Assembly: GCF_003429565.1 (NCBI RefSeq)
Contig: NZ_QUAK01000149.1
Coordinates: 1 to 64,000 of the forward strand
DNA: 64,000 bases
Direction: 5' to 3'
Source: Streptomyces triticagri
GTDB taxonomy: Bacteria > Actinomycetota > Actinomycetes > Streptomycetales > Streptomycetaceae
The notes under the pieces were generated by a model. The model ran no database searches. It worked only from the letters and a program-made list of their open reading frames with translations, and was not told the origin of the DNA. A program made the position numbers and the translations under genes. Position 1 is the stretch's first letter. Each line of letters starts with the position of its first letter. This document shows positions 16,918 to 25,329 of this stretch, piece by piece.

Positions 16918-18100
16918 CAGGCGTCCAGCCGGTGGCGCTCGATGTAGTCCCAGTCCAGTTCCCAGCCGAGGCCCGGTCCTTCGGGCAGCTTGAACTGCCC
17001 GTCCTGCAAAGGTGATCGGTTGGTGACCAGGGTCCACCAGAAGGGGTCGCGGTCCGGGTGGAAGCACTCGGCCTGCGTACCGTGCGGCACCCCGGCCAGC
17101 AGGTGCGTGCTGACCTGAGGCTCCTCGTGGTGCCCCATCAGCACGTCGTAGCTGGCGGCGATCGCGGCCGTACGGCGCCACGCGGTGGGTCCGCCGGACC
17201 AGGAGGCGTCGAAGTTGCACACGTCGACCGACCCGTCTCCATCAGGTCGCGGCAGCCGCTCGACGACAGTTCGCTCTGTCCGGCGCACACCGGAATGCCG
17301 CCGAGGTAGCGCACGTCCCGCAGGCCGCGGCGGTCGTTGTGCCAGCGCACCGGCTCCTCGAACCACTGGATGTCCGCGCCCTCCAGCCGCCGCGCCAGGT
17401 CCACCGCCTGCGGGACGGTGTAGCCCTGGTTGGCGTCGATGCAGAGGGTGAAGTCCGCACCCGCCGCGGCCCGCGCACGCAGCACCCGTCGCGCGTCCTC
17501 GGCAGGGGAGGCGCCGCCCACCTTGAACTTCATTCCCGCAAGGCCCAACGTGTCGCGGTAGTGGGCGACTTCCTCCTCGATCGGCCCCAGCGGCTCGCCG
17601 TAGTACCCGCCGATCGCCGTCATCGGGACGCGGTCGCGGGCGCCGCCCCACAGGCGCCACAGCGGCTGGCCGAGGACCTTGCCGTAGGCGTCCCAGACGG
17701 CCGTGTCGAGGGCCGCGAGGGCCACCAGACCGATGCGCCGGTCACGCAGGATGTCGAAGGTGGCGGGGTAGGCCGCCTCCCAGGCCTTCTCGGTGGCGAG
17801 GACGTCGATGCCCTTCACCCGGGGTGCTATCTCGTCGAGCAGGACCGACCGGATGGCGCGGGCGCCCGCGTCCTCGTCGCCCACATAGGCCTCGCCGACG
17901 ACGCCTGCGTCGGTCAGCACCCGGACGACCAGGGTGGCCCGGTGCGTCATGCGGTAGTAGCTGCCGCGGAACTCCCGGGCCAGCGGTGCGCGTACGGGCA
18001 CCGCCTCGACGGCCCGGATGTGCACACCCGACGAGGCGGTCCGGGGAATGTCGGCCTCGGCCGGCGCGATCCCGGTGGAGTTCAGCGCATTGGACACCAT
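16917..18100 (-). pseudogene. Mandelate racemase/muconate lactonizing-type sugar acid dehydratase, frameshifted
   Basis: Two adjacent frames together give a 394-residue enolase-superfamily enzyme with a one-base loss near 17232. The first 289 codons include the catalytic Lys motif GMKFKVGG, metal ligands in CIDANQG, WFEEP and AGQSE, and run to MET. The reading then continues as VDVCNFDASWSGG in another frame to the stop at 16917, with MGHHEEP carrying the catalytic His. Adding one base after GG restores a continuous protein. The intact enzyme would be an acid-sugar dehydratase; L-rhamnonate is a good guess from the context. A true mutation and a sequencing error cannot be told apart here. A LacI-type operator lies 17 bases upstream of the start. 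Confidence 0.85.
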
Positions 18101-18116
18101 GGGTGAGCCCTCTCTG

Positions 18117-18132
18117 CTGGAATCGAATCCAG
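18117..18132. promoter_or_regulatory. LacI-type operator upstream of the dehydratase gene
   Basis: CTGGAATCGAATCCAG is an almost perfect palindrome (one mismatched pair) with a CG centre, matching the motif between the isomerase operon and rhaM. It ends 17 bases from the ATG of the leftward dehydratase gene, a blocking position for a repressor. Confidence 0.62.
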
Positions 18133-18284
18133 CGTTGCAGCTGGCTCGGGCGCCGGTCAACCGTCCGGCGCTTCGGACTTCGACTCACCGAAAAGTACAG
18201 GTAGTTGGAGGATCGTCGAGATGGGCATCGGCCAATCCGTGCGCGAAGTATTGACGCGACTCGACCCGGAGCATAGACAGAGCG

Positions 18285-18300
18285 CTGGAATGCATTCCGG
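18285..18300. promoter_or_regulatory. LacI-type operator upstream of the first sugar ABC importer
   Basis: CTGGAATGCATTCCGG is a palindrome with one mismatched pair, and the fourth copy of the same motif. It lies 55 bases before the start of the lipoprotein gene at 18355. With the site at 18117-18132 it brackets the divergent promoter region of the dehydratase/SDR genes and the importer. Confidence 0.62.
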
Positions 18301-18354
18301 TCCGGATTGCTGCGGGACCCCGCTTGCCTTCAAGCCTTAAGAGAGGTCGTTCTC

Positions 18355-19419
18355 ATGGAGTCTCGGACACTGCGCACGGTGGCTCTGGCCAGCGTGGTCG
18401 CGATTCTGGGCCTCGGCGCGTGCTCCACGGGCAAGCCCGGCGGAGCCAAGAGTCAGGAACCGCCGGCCGATCCGCCGAAGGCGGAGATCAAGGTGCCGAG
18501 CGGCGAGGCGGGCGCCGTCGAGTTCGAGCAGGTGAAGCCGGGCAGCGGCAAGGGCCTCAAGCTCGGCCTGATCGCGCTCGACGAGGCGGCCCCGTTCTCC
18601 CAGCTCGTCAGCAGGAGCGTACGCAAGCAGGCGAAGCGCGCCGGAGCCGAGCTGATCCTCTGCGACTCCAAGGGCGACGGCGCCACCGCCCTGTCCTGTG
18701 CCAAGAACTTCCGGCAGCAGGGCGTGGACGGCTATCTCAACTTCCAGGCCGACGCCAAGGCGGGCGACTCCATCTGCAAGGCGGGCCCCGACGTCCCGGT
18801 CATCGCCATCGACATCGAACAGGGCTCCTGCCAGACCTCCTTCATGGGAGCGAACAACGCCTACGCCGGTGAGCTCGCCGGCAAGGCCCTCGGCAAGCGG
18901 ATGAAGGACGAGTCCGACTGCGAGTACGACGCGTACGTCTCCCTGGAGCAGCGCGACGCCGGCGAGGTGAACGCCGCCCGCATGGGCGGATACCGCAAGG
19001 GCTTCGAGTCGGTGTGCGGTCCGGTGAAGAACCTGAAGACCGAGAACGCCTTCCGCATCGACCAGGCCCGCACCACCTTCAACGACGTCCTCACCACCCT
19101 GCCGAGCGCCGGGCGGATCGTCGTCGCGGCCATCAACGACGACGCGATCGAGGGCGCCCTGGCGGCGGCCAAGACCGCGGGCCGCACCGACGACCTGTAC
19201 GTCTCCGGCCAGGGCGCCGACCCCTCGGCCTGGTGCGAGATCAAGCGCAACTCCCAATGGGTCGGCGATACCGCGTACTTCCCCGAGCGGTACGGCGAGA
19301 TCGGCGTCCCGTACCTGATCGAGGCGGTCAAGGGAGCGAAGATCCCCAAGAAGCTCCTCGTGCCGCACATGATCATCAACCAGTCGAACATCGACGACAT
19401 CTACCGACCGTCCTGCTGA
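18355..19419 (+). CDS. Sugar ABC transporter substrate-binding lipoprotein (ribose/rhamnose type)
   Basis: A 354-residue lipoprotein. The signal peptide ends in lipobox LGAC with the lipidated Cys at residue 23. The mature part is a periplasmic-binding-protein type 1 (ribose-binding-like) domain with the VDGYLNFQAD and VPVIAIDIE hinge strands and a FMGANN segment. It would capture the sugar outside the membrane for the ATPase and permease encoded next. GAGAGG precedes the ATG. Position and operators point to L-rhamnose or a rhamnose-derived compound. Confidence 0.85.
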   Translation: MESRTLRTVALASVVAILGLGACSTGKPGGAKSQEPPADPPKAEIKVPSGEAGAVEFEQVKPGSGKGLKLGLIALDEAAPFSQLVSRSVRKQAKRAGAELILCDSKGDGATALSCAKNFRQQGVDGYLNFQADAKAGDSICKAGPDVPVIAIDIEQGSCQTSFMGANNAYAGELAGKALGKRMKDESDCEYDAYVSLEQRDAGEVNAARMGGYRKGFESVCGPVKNLKTENAFRIDQARTTFNDVLTTLPSAGRIVVAAINDDAIEGALAAAKTAGRTDDLYVSGQGADPSAWCEIKRNSQWVGDTAYFPERYGEIGVPYLIEAVKGAKIPKKLLVPHMIINQSNIDDIYRPSC

Positions 19420-19432
19420 CGGGAGCCACCCG

Positions 19433-20965
19433 ATGTCCAGCGACCGACCACAGGACCCCGCGCCCTCGGCGTTCAGCCTGCGGGCCAGGAACATCCGCAA
19501 GTCCTTCGGCGGCACCGAGGTGCTGCACGGAGTCGACGTCGACGTGCTCGGCGGCCGGGTGCTCGCGCTGCTCGGCGAGAACGGCGCGGGCAAGTCGACG
19601 CTGGTGCGCGTGATCGCCGGAGCCCACCAACCGGACGCCGGAACTCTCGAGTTCGGCTCACCGGACGGCGCCGCGGAGACGGCGACCGGCCTCGACCCGC
19701 CCGCGGCCCGCCGCCGCGGCATCCGGATGATCTTCCAGGAGCTCTCGGACGCACCGGACCTGACCGTCGCCGAGAACATCAGCCTCGGCAACTGGCCCCG
19801 CCGCCGCGGACTCGTCGACTGGCGGGCCGTACGACAGCGCGCACGGCAGGTGCTCGACAGCATGGGCGTCACACTCGACCTGGATGCGAAGGTGGCGACC
19901 CTGCGGGTGGGGGAGCGGCAGATCGTCGAGATCGCACGGGCGCTGTCCGACGACGCGGGCTGTCTGGTGCTCGACGAGCCGACCGCGGCGCTCTCCGCCG
20001 AGGAATGCCGGCGGCTCTTCGGGTTCGTACGCCGACTGCGGGAGCAGGGTGTCGCGCTCGTCCACATCACCCACCGGCTCGACGAGGTAGCCGAGTTGGC
20101 CGACGACGTCGTCGTACTGCGGGACGGAGCCGTCTCCGCCGCGGGCCCCGCCGACCGCTTCGACCGGACCGAACTCGTCACCGCGATGGTCGGCCGCGAC
20201 ATCGGCGCCGTCACCCGGCCCGAGCCCTCGACCTCGGTGACCGGCACGCCCCTGCTCGTCTTCGACAAGGCCACCGCACCACCCGCGTTCGAAGAGCTCG
20301 ACCTCGTGGTGCACGCCGGTGAAATCGTCTGCCTGTACGGGAAGGTCGGCAGCGGGACCGCGGACGTCGCCGACGCGGTCTTCGGTCGCCGACGGCCGAC
20401 CGCGGGCACCGTCCGCGTACTCGACCGACCGCCCGCCGACGGCCCACGGCAGGCCATCGCCCGGGGAATCGGCTATCTCGCCGCCGACCGGCAGCGCGAG
20501 GGAGCCCTGCTCACCCGGTCCGTCGGCGAGAATCTCGCCGCGCCGTCCTGGCCGCGACTGAGCCGTTTCGGCCTGGTCGACGCGGCCCGCGAACGGCGGG
20601 CGTTCACCCGCTGGAGCGAGCAACTGGGCATCCGGGCGCCCGACGGGGCCGGACAGTCGCTCGCCGGCCTGTCCGGCGGCAACCAGCAGAAGGTACTGCT
20701 CGCCCGCTGGCTCGAACGCGGATCCTCGCTGCTCGCCCTCGTCGAACCCACCCGCGGAGTGGACGTGGGCGCACGGTCCGACATCTATGCGGCGCTGCGC
20801 GGCATGGCCGCCGACGGCGCCGGGATCCTCGTCGCCACCAGCGACTACGAAGAGGTCGTCCAACTGGCCGATCGCGCCCTCGTGATGGTCCGCGGCCGGG
20901 TGACCCGCGAGCTCGCCGGGGACCTGGTCACCACCGAAGCGCTGACGGACGCAGCCGGCGGATGA
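19433..20965 (+). CDS. Sugar ABC transporter ATP-binding protein, two ABC domains (RbsA/RhaT-like)
   Basis: A 510-residue double ATPase of the carbohydrate uptake (CUT2) type. The first domain has Walker A GENGAGKST, a Walker B ending LVLDEPTAALS and an unusual signature LRVGERQIVE. The second has the degenerate P-loop GKVGSGTADV normal for RbsA second halves, the signature LSGGNQQKV and LVEPTRGVDVGA. It follows the lipoprotein gene by 13 bases with GGGAG upstream, and energises import through the permease encoded downstream. Confidence 0.9.
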   Translation: MSSDRPQDPAPSAFSLRARNIRKSFGGTEVLHGVDVDVLGGRVLALLGENGAGKSTLVRVIAGAHQPDAGTLEFGSPDGAAETATGLDPPAARRRGIRMIFQELSDAPDLTVAENISLGNWPRRRGLVDWRAVRQRARQVLDSMGVTLDLDAKVATLRVGERQIVEIARALSDDAGCLVLDEPTAALSAEECRRLFGFVRRLREQGVALVHITHRLDEVAELADDVVVLRDGAVSAAGPADRFDRTELVTAMVGRDIGAVTRPEPSTSVTGTPLLVFDKATAPPAFEELDLVVHAGEIVCLYGKVGSGTADVADAVFGRRRPTAGTVRVLDRPPADGPRQAIARGIGYLAADRQREGALLTRSVGENLAAPSWPRLSRFGLVDAARERRAFTRWSEQLGIRAPDGAGQSLAGLSGGNQQKVLLARWLERGSSLLALVEPTRGVDVGARSDIYAALRGMAADGAGILVATSDYEEVVQLADRALVMVRGRVTRELAGDLVTTEALTDAAGG

Positions 20966-22026
20966 GCCGGCCCACAAGCCCGGAAGAAGGACCCATGGCA
21001 CACGCGACAGAAGACCGGACGGCCCCGAACGGCGCCGGTCCCGACGGCGCCGCGGCACGACCCGCCTCGGCCGAGGGCCCCGCGAAGCGTCCTCTGCGCG
21101 GACGCACCCTGCCCGAACTGGGCGCCCTGCTGCTCATGCTCGCCGCACTCGTGCTGTTCTTCTCCCTGAAGACACCGCAGTTCATGACCCAGGGCAATCT
21201 GCTCAACCTGCTCACCGCGGTCGCGGTGACCGGCATCATCGCGATACCCGGCACCATGCTGCTCATCGCCGGACAGGTGGACCTGTCCGTCGGCAGCGGA
21301 GCCGCCTTCTGCGGTGTGATGATGGCGAGCATCGCGCAGGAGCAGATCATCCTGGTGGGCGTGCTCGCCGCCGTCGGCATCGGCATCGCGATCGGTGTCG
21401 TCAACGGGGTGCTCGTCACGGTCTTCAAGGTCAACGCCCTCATCGCGACGCTCGGCATGATGGCCGTGCTGCGCGGCCTGACCCACGTCAACGCGGACGG
21501 CGGCACCATCGCCCTGGCCAACTTCGCCGGACTCGGCACCGCACGGCCGTTCCTGGACATCCCGCTGCCCGTCATCATCCTCGTCCTGGTCGCGGCGATC
21601 GCGGTCGTGCTGATGCGCTACACCGTCTTCGGACGCTCGCTGTACGCATCGGGCTCCAACCCGGTCGCCGCCCGGCTCGTCGGCGTACGGGGCAACAAGA
21701 TGCTGGTCCTGGCCTTCGTCGCGAGCGGTCTGAGCGTCGCCCTGTCGGGACTCGTCCTCACCTCGCAGCTCTCGGCCGCCTCACCGAACAGCGCGACGGG
21801 CCTCGAACTCACCGTGGTGACCGCCATCGTGCTGGGCGGGGCCAGCCTGTCCGGCGGCCGCGGCACCATCCAGGGCACCCTGGTGGGCCTGCTGATCATC
21901 GGAGTGGTGAACAACGGCCTGACCCTGATGAACGTGAACAGCTTCTACCAGCAGGTCGCCAGTGGCACCCTGCTCATCCTGGCGGTCGCTTTCGACCAGC
22001 TCAGGCTGCGCCTGGCGAAGACGTGA
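20962..22026 (+). CDS. Sugar ABC transporter permease (RbsC-like)
   Basis: A 354-residue membrane protein with 8-10 hydrophobic helices after a charged, disordered N-terminus of about 45 residues. It contains the CUT2 permease signatures GQVDLSVGS and GASLSGGRGTIQGTL. The first ATG (20962) overlaps the ATPase stop as ATGA. A second in-frame ATG at 20995 has a stronger AAGAAGGA site and may be the true start. It forms the channel of the importer; the set appears to use a single permease, presumably as a homodimer. Confidence 0.88.
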   Translation: MSRPTSPEEGPMAHATEDRTAPNGAGPDGAAARPASAEGPAKRPLRGRTLPELGALLLMLAALVLFFSLKTPQFMTQGNLLNLLTAVAVTGIIAIPGTMLLIAGQVDLSVGSGAAFCGVMMASIAQEQIILVGVLAAVGIGIAIGVVNGVLVTVFKVNALIATLGMMAVLRGLTHVNADGGTIALANFAGLGTARPFLDIPLPVIILVLVAAIAVVLMRYTVFGRSLYASGSNPVAARLVGVRGNKMLVLAFVASGLSVALSGLVLTSQLSAASPNSATGLELTVVTAIVLGGASLSGGRGTIQGTLVGLLIIGVVNNGLTLMNVNSFYQQVASGTLLILAVAFDQLRLRLAKT

Positions 22027-22084
22027 CGCGGGCCGGCACCCCAGGTCGGACCCACCGCAACACTGCAGAAGGGGAGGGATCACC

Positions 22085-23140
22085 GTGGCCAAGCTCCGCC
22101 TCGGCGTGATCGGCGCCGGATCGTGGGCGACGGCGGCGCATCTGCCGGCGCTGCGGGCCCGGGGGCAGGACGTCGAGTTCGTCGGCGTCTGCCGGCCGGG
22201 CGCCGACGCCCTGGCCCGGGTCAAGGAATGCTTCGGCTTCCGCATGGCCAGCGAGGACTACCGCGACGTGCTCGACGCGGGCGTCGACATCGTCGTCGTG
22301 GCCAGCCCGACCGTGCTGCACCACGAGCACGCATCGGCAGCTCTCGACGCCGGCGCCCATGTGCTGTGCGAGAAGCCGTACACGATCAGCAGCAAACAGG
22401 CCTGGGACGTGGTCGACCGAGCCCGCCGGGCCGACCGCCATCTGGTGCTCTCCTTCGGCTGGAACCACTCCCCGATGATCAAACGCCTCAAGCGGCTCTT
22501 GACCACCTACGACATCGGCCCTGTGGAGCATCTGACGGTCACCATGTCCTCCCAGACCCGCGAACTGCTCACCGACACCGGGGTCTACCCGGACGCCAGT
22601 CCCGACGCGGTGCCCGAGCCCGAGACCTGGACCGATCCCGCGGTGTCCGGCGGTGGCTACGGTCAGGCGCAGCTGTCGCACGCGCTGGCCCTCGCACTCG
22701 GGCTGACCGGCGCACGCGCGAACGGCGCCTTCGCCCTGGCCTGGACGCCCCGAGAGGCCCAGGTGGAGCTGCACAACGCCGTCAGCCTGACCCTCGAAGG
22801 GGGCGGCATCTGCAGCCTCGCGGGCGCTTCCGCCTTCCTCGGGGCGGACGGCAACAAACACCACCTCGCCGTCGAAGCCGTGTGCAGCCGCGGCCAGTTC
22901 GCGGTCGACGTCTTCCGCGAGCGGGCCGTTCTGTTCAGCCCGGAGGCGGGACAGATCGACCTCACGGTCGCGCCGGGGGAGGGGGCGTACGACGGGACGC
23001 GACCCGCGGGCAGCCTCGTCGACCTGGCGCTCGGCCACCGCGACGAGAACCCGGCGCCGGGAGAACTCGGTGCCCGTACGGTCGAGGCGCTCGAGCTCAC
23101 CTATCGCAGCGCCGCGAGCGGCGCGTTCGAGAGGGCCTGA
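22085..23140 (+). CDS. Gfo/Idh/MocA family oxidoreductase
   Basis: A 351-residue NAD(P)-dependent oxidoreductase with an N-terminal Rossmann domain (LGVIGAGSWATAAHLPA), the family motif CEKPYT near residue 98 that provides the catalytic Lys, and a C-terminal alpha/beta domain. It starts with GTG preceded by GGGAGGG, 58 bases after the permease. Such enzymes oxidise or reduce sugars, inositols or sugar acids. It is coupled (TGATG) to an enolase-superfamily gene, which suggests sequential oxidation and dehydration of one imported sugar. Confidence 0.88.
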   Translation: MAKLRLGVIGAGSWATAAHLPALRARGQDVEFVGVCRPGADALARVKECFGFRMASEDYRDVLDAGVDIVVVASPTVLHHEHASAALDAGAHVLCEKPYTISSKQAWDVVDRARRADRHLVLSFGWNHSPMIKRLKRLLTTYDIGPVEHLTVTMSSQTRELLTDTGVYPDASPDAVPEPETWTDPAVSGGGYGQAQLSHALALALGLTGARANGAFALAWTPREAQVELHNAVSLTLEGGGICSLAGASAFLGADGNKHHLAVEAVCSRGQFAVDVFRERAVLFSPEAGQIDLTVAPGEGAYDGTRPAGSLVDLALGHRDENPAPGELGARTVEALELTYRSAASGAFERA

Positions 23141-24267
23141 TGAAGGTCACCGCGGTGGAGACGATCCCCGTCGCCCATCCCGAGCCCAACGACGCCGGCT
23201 CCACCCGCCATCTCCTCTTCGTCCGCATCACCGACGCCGATGGCCGGGTCGGCTGGGGCGAGGCCGTCACCATGTGGCCCGAGGCGACCCGGGCGACCGC
23301 CGTGCTCGTGGACGCCCTCGCCGAGCTGGTGATCGGCCGTGAAGCCCAGGAACACGCCGCGATCCACCGGGAGTTGCAGCGCCACACCTGGTGGTACGGC
23401 CACGGCGGACTCGCGGCCTTCGCCGTCTCGGCACTCGACATCGCCCTCTGGGACCTGGCGGGCCGGCAGACCGGGACCGGCCTGGTCGAGCTGCTCGGCG
23501 GTGCGGTGCACACCACGATGCCCGCACTCGTCAGCTGTCACGCCGCGGAGGCGGATCTCGACAGGATGGCCGCCACCATGGCGAGTTGGGTGGACCGGCA
23601 CCGGGCCGTCGGCATCAAGGTCGGCTTCGGCAAGCGCGGTGAGGCGCGCCTCGGCGTCGACGAGCGGCGCGATGTGGCCTTCGTGTCGGCGCTCAGGCGC
23701 GAACTCGGTCCGGACCGCTCGATCATGATCGACATCGGTGCCGCCGTCGAGTGGGACGTGCCGACGGCTATCCGGCGGACCCGCGCCTTCGAGGAGTTCG
23801 GGGTCGACTGGATCGAGGAACCACTCGGCGCCGACCATCCGGAGGGCTACGCCGAGCTGCGCGCCCGCACCGCCACGCGGATCGCCTACGGCGAGCGGGA
23901 GTGGACGCCCCGCGGGATCCGGCGCATCGCAAGGACGGGCACCGTCGATGTGGTCGGCGTGGACCCGGGGCGCTGCGAGGGAGTGACGGGGTGGCTGGCG
24001 GCGGCCGGGCACTGCCGAGCGGCGGGGTGCGAGATCAATGCGCACGCCTGGTCCGGCGCCGTGATCAGTGCGGCGAGCCTGGCGCTCTCGCTGGTCTCGC
24101 CGCACTGCCACCAGTTCGAGCTGAAGCCCCTGGACAGTCCGATGCAACACGAGCTGGTGGCCGAGCCGTTGGCCCCGATCGAAGGTGGCTTCACGGCACT
24201 GCGGGGCCCGGGCCTGGGCATCGAGGTGCGGCAGGACGTCCTGGATCGGTACCGGACCGACCGCTGA
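23140..24267 (+). CDS. Mandelate racemase/muconate lactonizing-type enolase superfamily protein
   Basis: A 375-residue enolase-superfamily member. The N-terminal capping domain is followed by a barrel with GIKVGFGKRG (catalytic Lys region), MIDIGAAVEWD, WIEEPLGADHP and AYGEREWTP supplying the metal ligands, and a late INAHAWSGA with the His that often serves as base. It is probably a sugar acid dehydratase. The start overlaps the stop of the oxidoreductase gene by one base. This is a second, intact member beside the frameshifted one at 16917-18100, but the two differ clearly in sequence and are not recent copies. Confidence 0.86.
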   Translation: MKVTAVETIPVAHPEPNDAGSTRHLLFVRITDADGRVGWGEAVTMWPEATRATAVLVDALAELVIGREAQEHAAIHRELQRHTWWYGHGGLAAFAVSALDIALWDLAGRQTGTGLVELLGGAVHTTMPALVSCHAAEADLDRMAATMASWVDRHRAVGIKVGFGKRGEARLGVDERRDVAFVSALRRELGPDRSIMIDIGAAVEWDVPTAIRRTRAFEEFGVDWIEEPLGADHPEGYAELRARTATRIAYGEREWTPRGIRRIARTGTVDVVGVDPGRCEGVTGWLAAAGHCRAAGCEINAHAWSGAVISAASLALSLVSPHCHQFELKPLDSPMQHELVAEPLAPIEGGFTALRGPGLGIEVRQDVLDRYRTDR

Positions 24268-24295
24268 CGCTCTCTGCCGCCGCCGTCCGCCGCCC

Positions 24296-25102
24296 TCACA
24301 CCGGGTCGGCCACCAGGACCTCCACGCCGTCCGCCTGCAGGGCGTCGAGGTCGGATGCGGGGATCCCGGAGTCCACGATCACCAGGTCGAAGGCGCCGAC
24401 CGGGGCCAGTTGATGCAGGCCGCGGCGGCGGAACTTGGTGTGGTCGACGAGCAGCACCTTGCGCGCGCAGGCGTCCATCAGGGCGCGCTTCACGGCCACC
24501 GTCTCCTGCGACTGGTGATAGCAGTGGCCGCGGGTGATCGCCGTGGTGGACGCGAACAGGGTGTCGGCACTGAGGCTGGTCACCGCGTCCACCGTGCGCA
24601 GGCCGAGGAACGCGTCGTACGCCGGGTAGTAGGTGCCGCCCAGCGATATCAGCTCGATGCCCGGGACGCCGGCCAGCGTCTGGGTGACGGGCAGGAAGTT
24701 GCTGATGACGGTCAGCGGGGCCTGCGGGCCGAGCAGCCGGGTGAGGGCGAGCGCCGTCGTGCTGTCGTCGACGATGACCGAATGGCCGGGCCTGACCAGG
24801 GGCAGGGCAGCGCGTGCGACGGCGTTCTTCTCGGCGGTCATCGCCTGGGCGCGGTGGCGTACGTCGCCGTGGAAGGCGGCCGACGGCTGGGCGGTCGCGC
24901 CGCCGCGCACCTTGCGCAGCCAGCCGCGGTCCTGGAGGTAGTCGAGATCGCGCCGGATGGTCATGGCGGTCACGCCCAGCTCCTCCGCGAGTTGCTCGAT
25001 CCGGACGAAGCCGTTGTCGATCACCCGGCTCTTGATCTCCTCCCGCCGAGTCCGCAGCTTCCGTGCGCTCAGGTCCGCCGGCTGGCGTGCCTCTGCCCCC
25101 AT
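24296..25102 (-). CDS. DeoR/GlpR family transcriptional regulator
   Basis: A 268-residue regulator with an N-terminal DeoR helix-turn-helix (VRIEQLAEELGVTAMTIRRD, about 33-52), the RKVRGGA wing and a C-terminal DeoRC sugar-phosphate sensor domain (IVDDSTTALAL, SNFLPV, LGGTYY). AGGAG precedes the ATG. It is divergent from the second sugar importer operon across 227 bases filled with TGTTCA-type half-sites. DeoR proteins are usually relieved by a phosphorylated sugar, which fits the two kinases in the operon. Confidence 0.88.
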   Translation of the reverse strand: MGAEARQPADLSARKLRTRREEIKSRVIDNGFVRIEQLAEELGVTAMTIRRDLDYLQDRGWLRKVRGGATAQPSAAFHGDVRHRAQAMTAEKNAVARAALPLVRPGHSVIVDDSTTALALTRLLGPQAPLTVISNFLPVTQTLAGVPGIELISLGGTYYPAYDAFLGLRTVDAVTSLSADTLFASTTAITRGHCYHQSQETVAVKRALMDACARKVLLVDHTKFRRRGLHQLAPVGAFDLVIVDSGIPASDLDALQADGVEVLVADPV

Positions 25103-25111
25103 GGAAACTCC

Positions 25112-25135
25112 TGTTCATTTTCTGTGAAGTGAACA
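25112..25135. promoter_or_regulatory. TGTTCA-N12-TGAACA inverted repeat, probable DeoR operator
   Basis: An exact hexamer inverted repeat with a 12-base spacer begins 10 bases upstream of the DeoR start codon. It overlaps the ribosome-site region, so binding would repress the regulator's own gene. Confidence 0.55.
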
Positions 25136-25206
25136 CGGCCGGGGCGGTGTTGGTGCACCCGTTGCCGTGGCGGACGCCAAGTCGATGTTAATACGCGGGC
25201 GTTGCG

Positions 25207-25268
25207 TGAACATCCTGGGGCGGCACCCGGAGGCGGTCCAATTGTTCAGTTGTTGAGGCCTGTTGACA
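25207..25268. promoter_or_regulatory. Further TGTTCA-type half-sites and a TTGACA box before the importer operon
   Basis: TGAACA at 25207-25212 faces TGTTCA at 25243-25248. TGTTGA variants follow at 25251 and 25261. The last overlaps a TTGACA hexamer (25263-25268) that could be the -35 element of the rightward operon; no clear -10 was found. Repeated half-sites of this type are usual for DeoR-family control. Confidence 0.45.
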
Positions 25269-25329
25269 CTAATGAAACATCCGAGTTTCGTGTCCGTTGC
25301 CTCGAGCGTCCACGAGCAGGGAGTGGCTC

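Noticed and set aside
17225..17245. Programmed ribosomal frameshift in the dehydratase gene
   Set aside because: There is no slippery heptamer at the junction, and the family is normally read in one frame. A mutation or sequencing error is simpler.
18337..20457. 706-codon open frame opposite the first sugar importer
   Set aside because: It is antisense to a lipoprotein and an ATPase with clear Walker motifs and has low-complexity Arg/Ser/Val composition.
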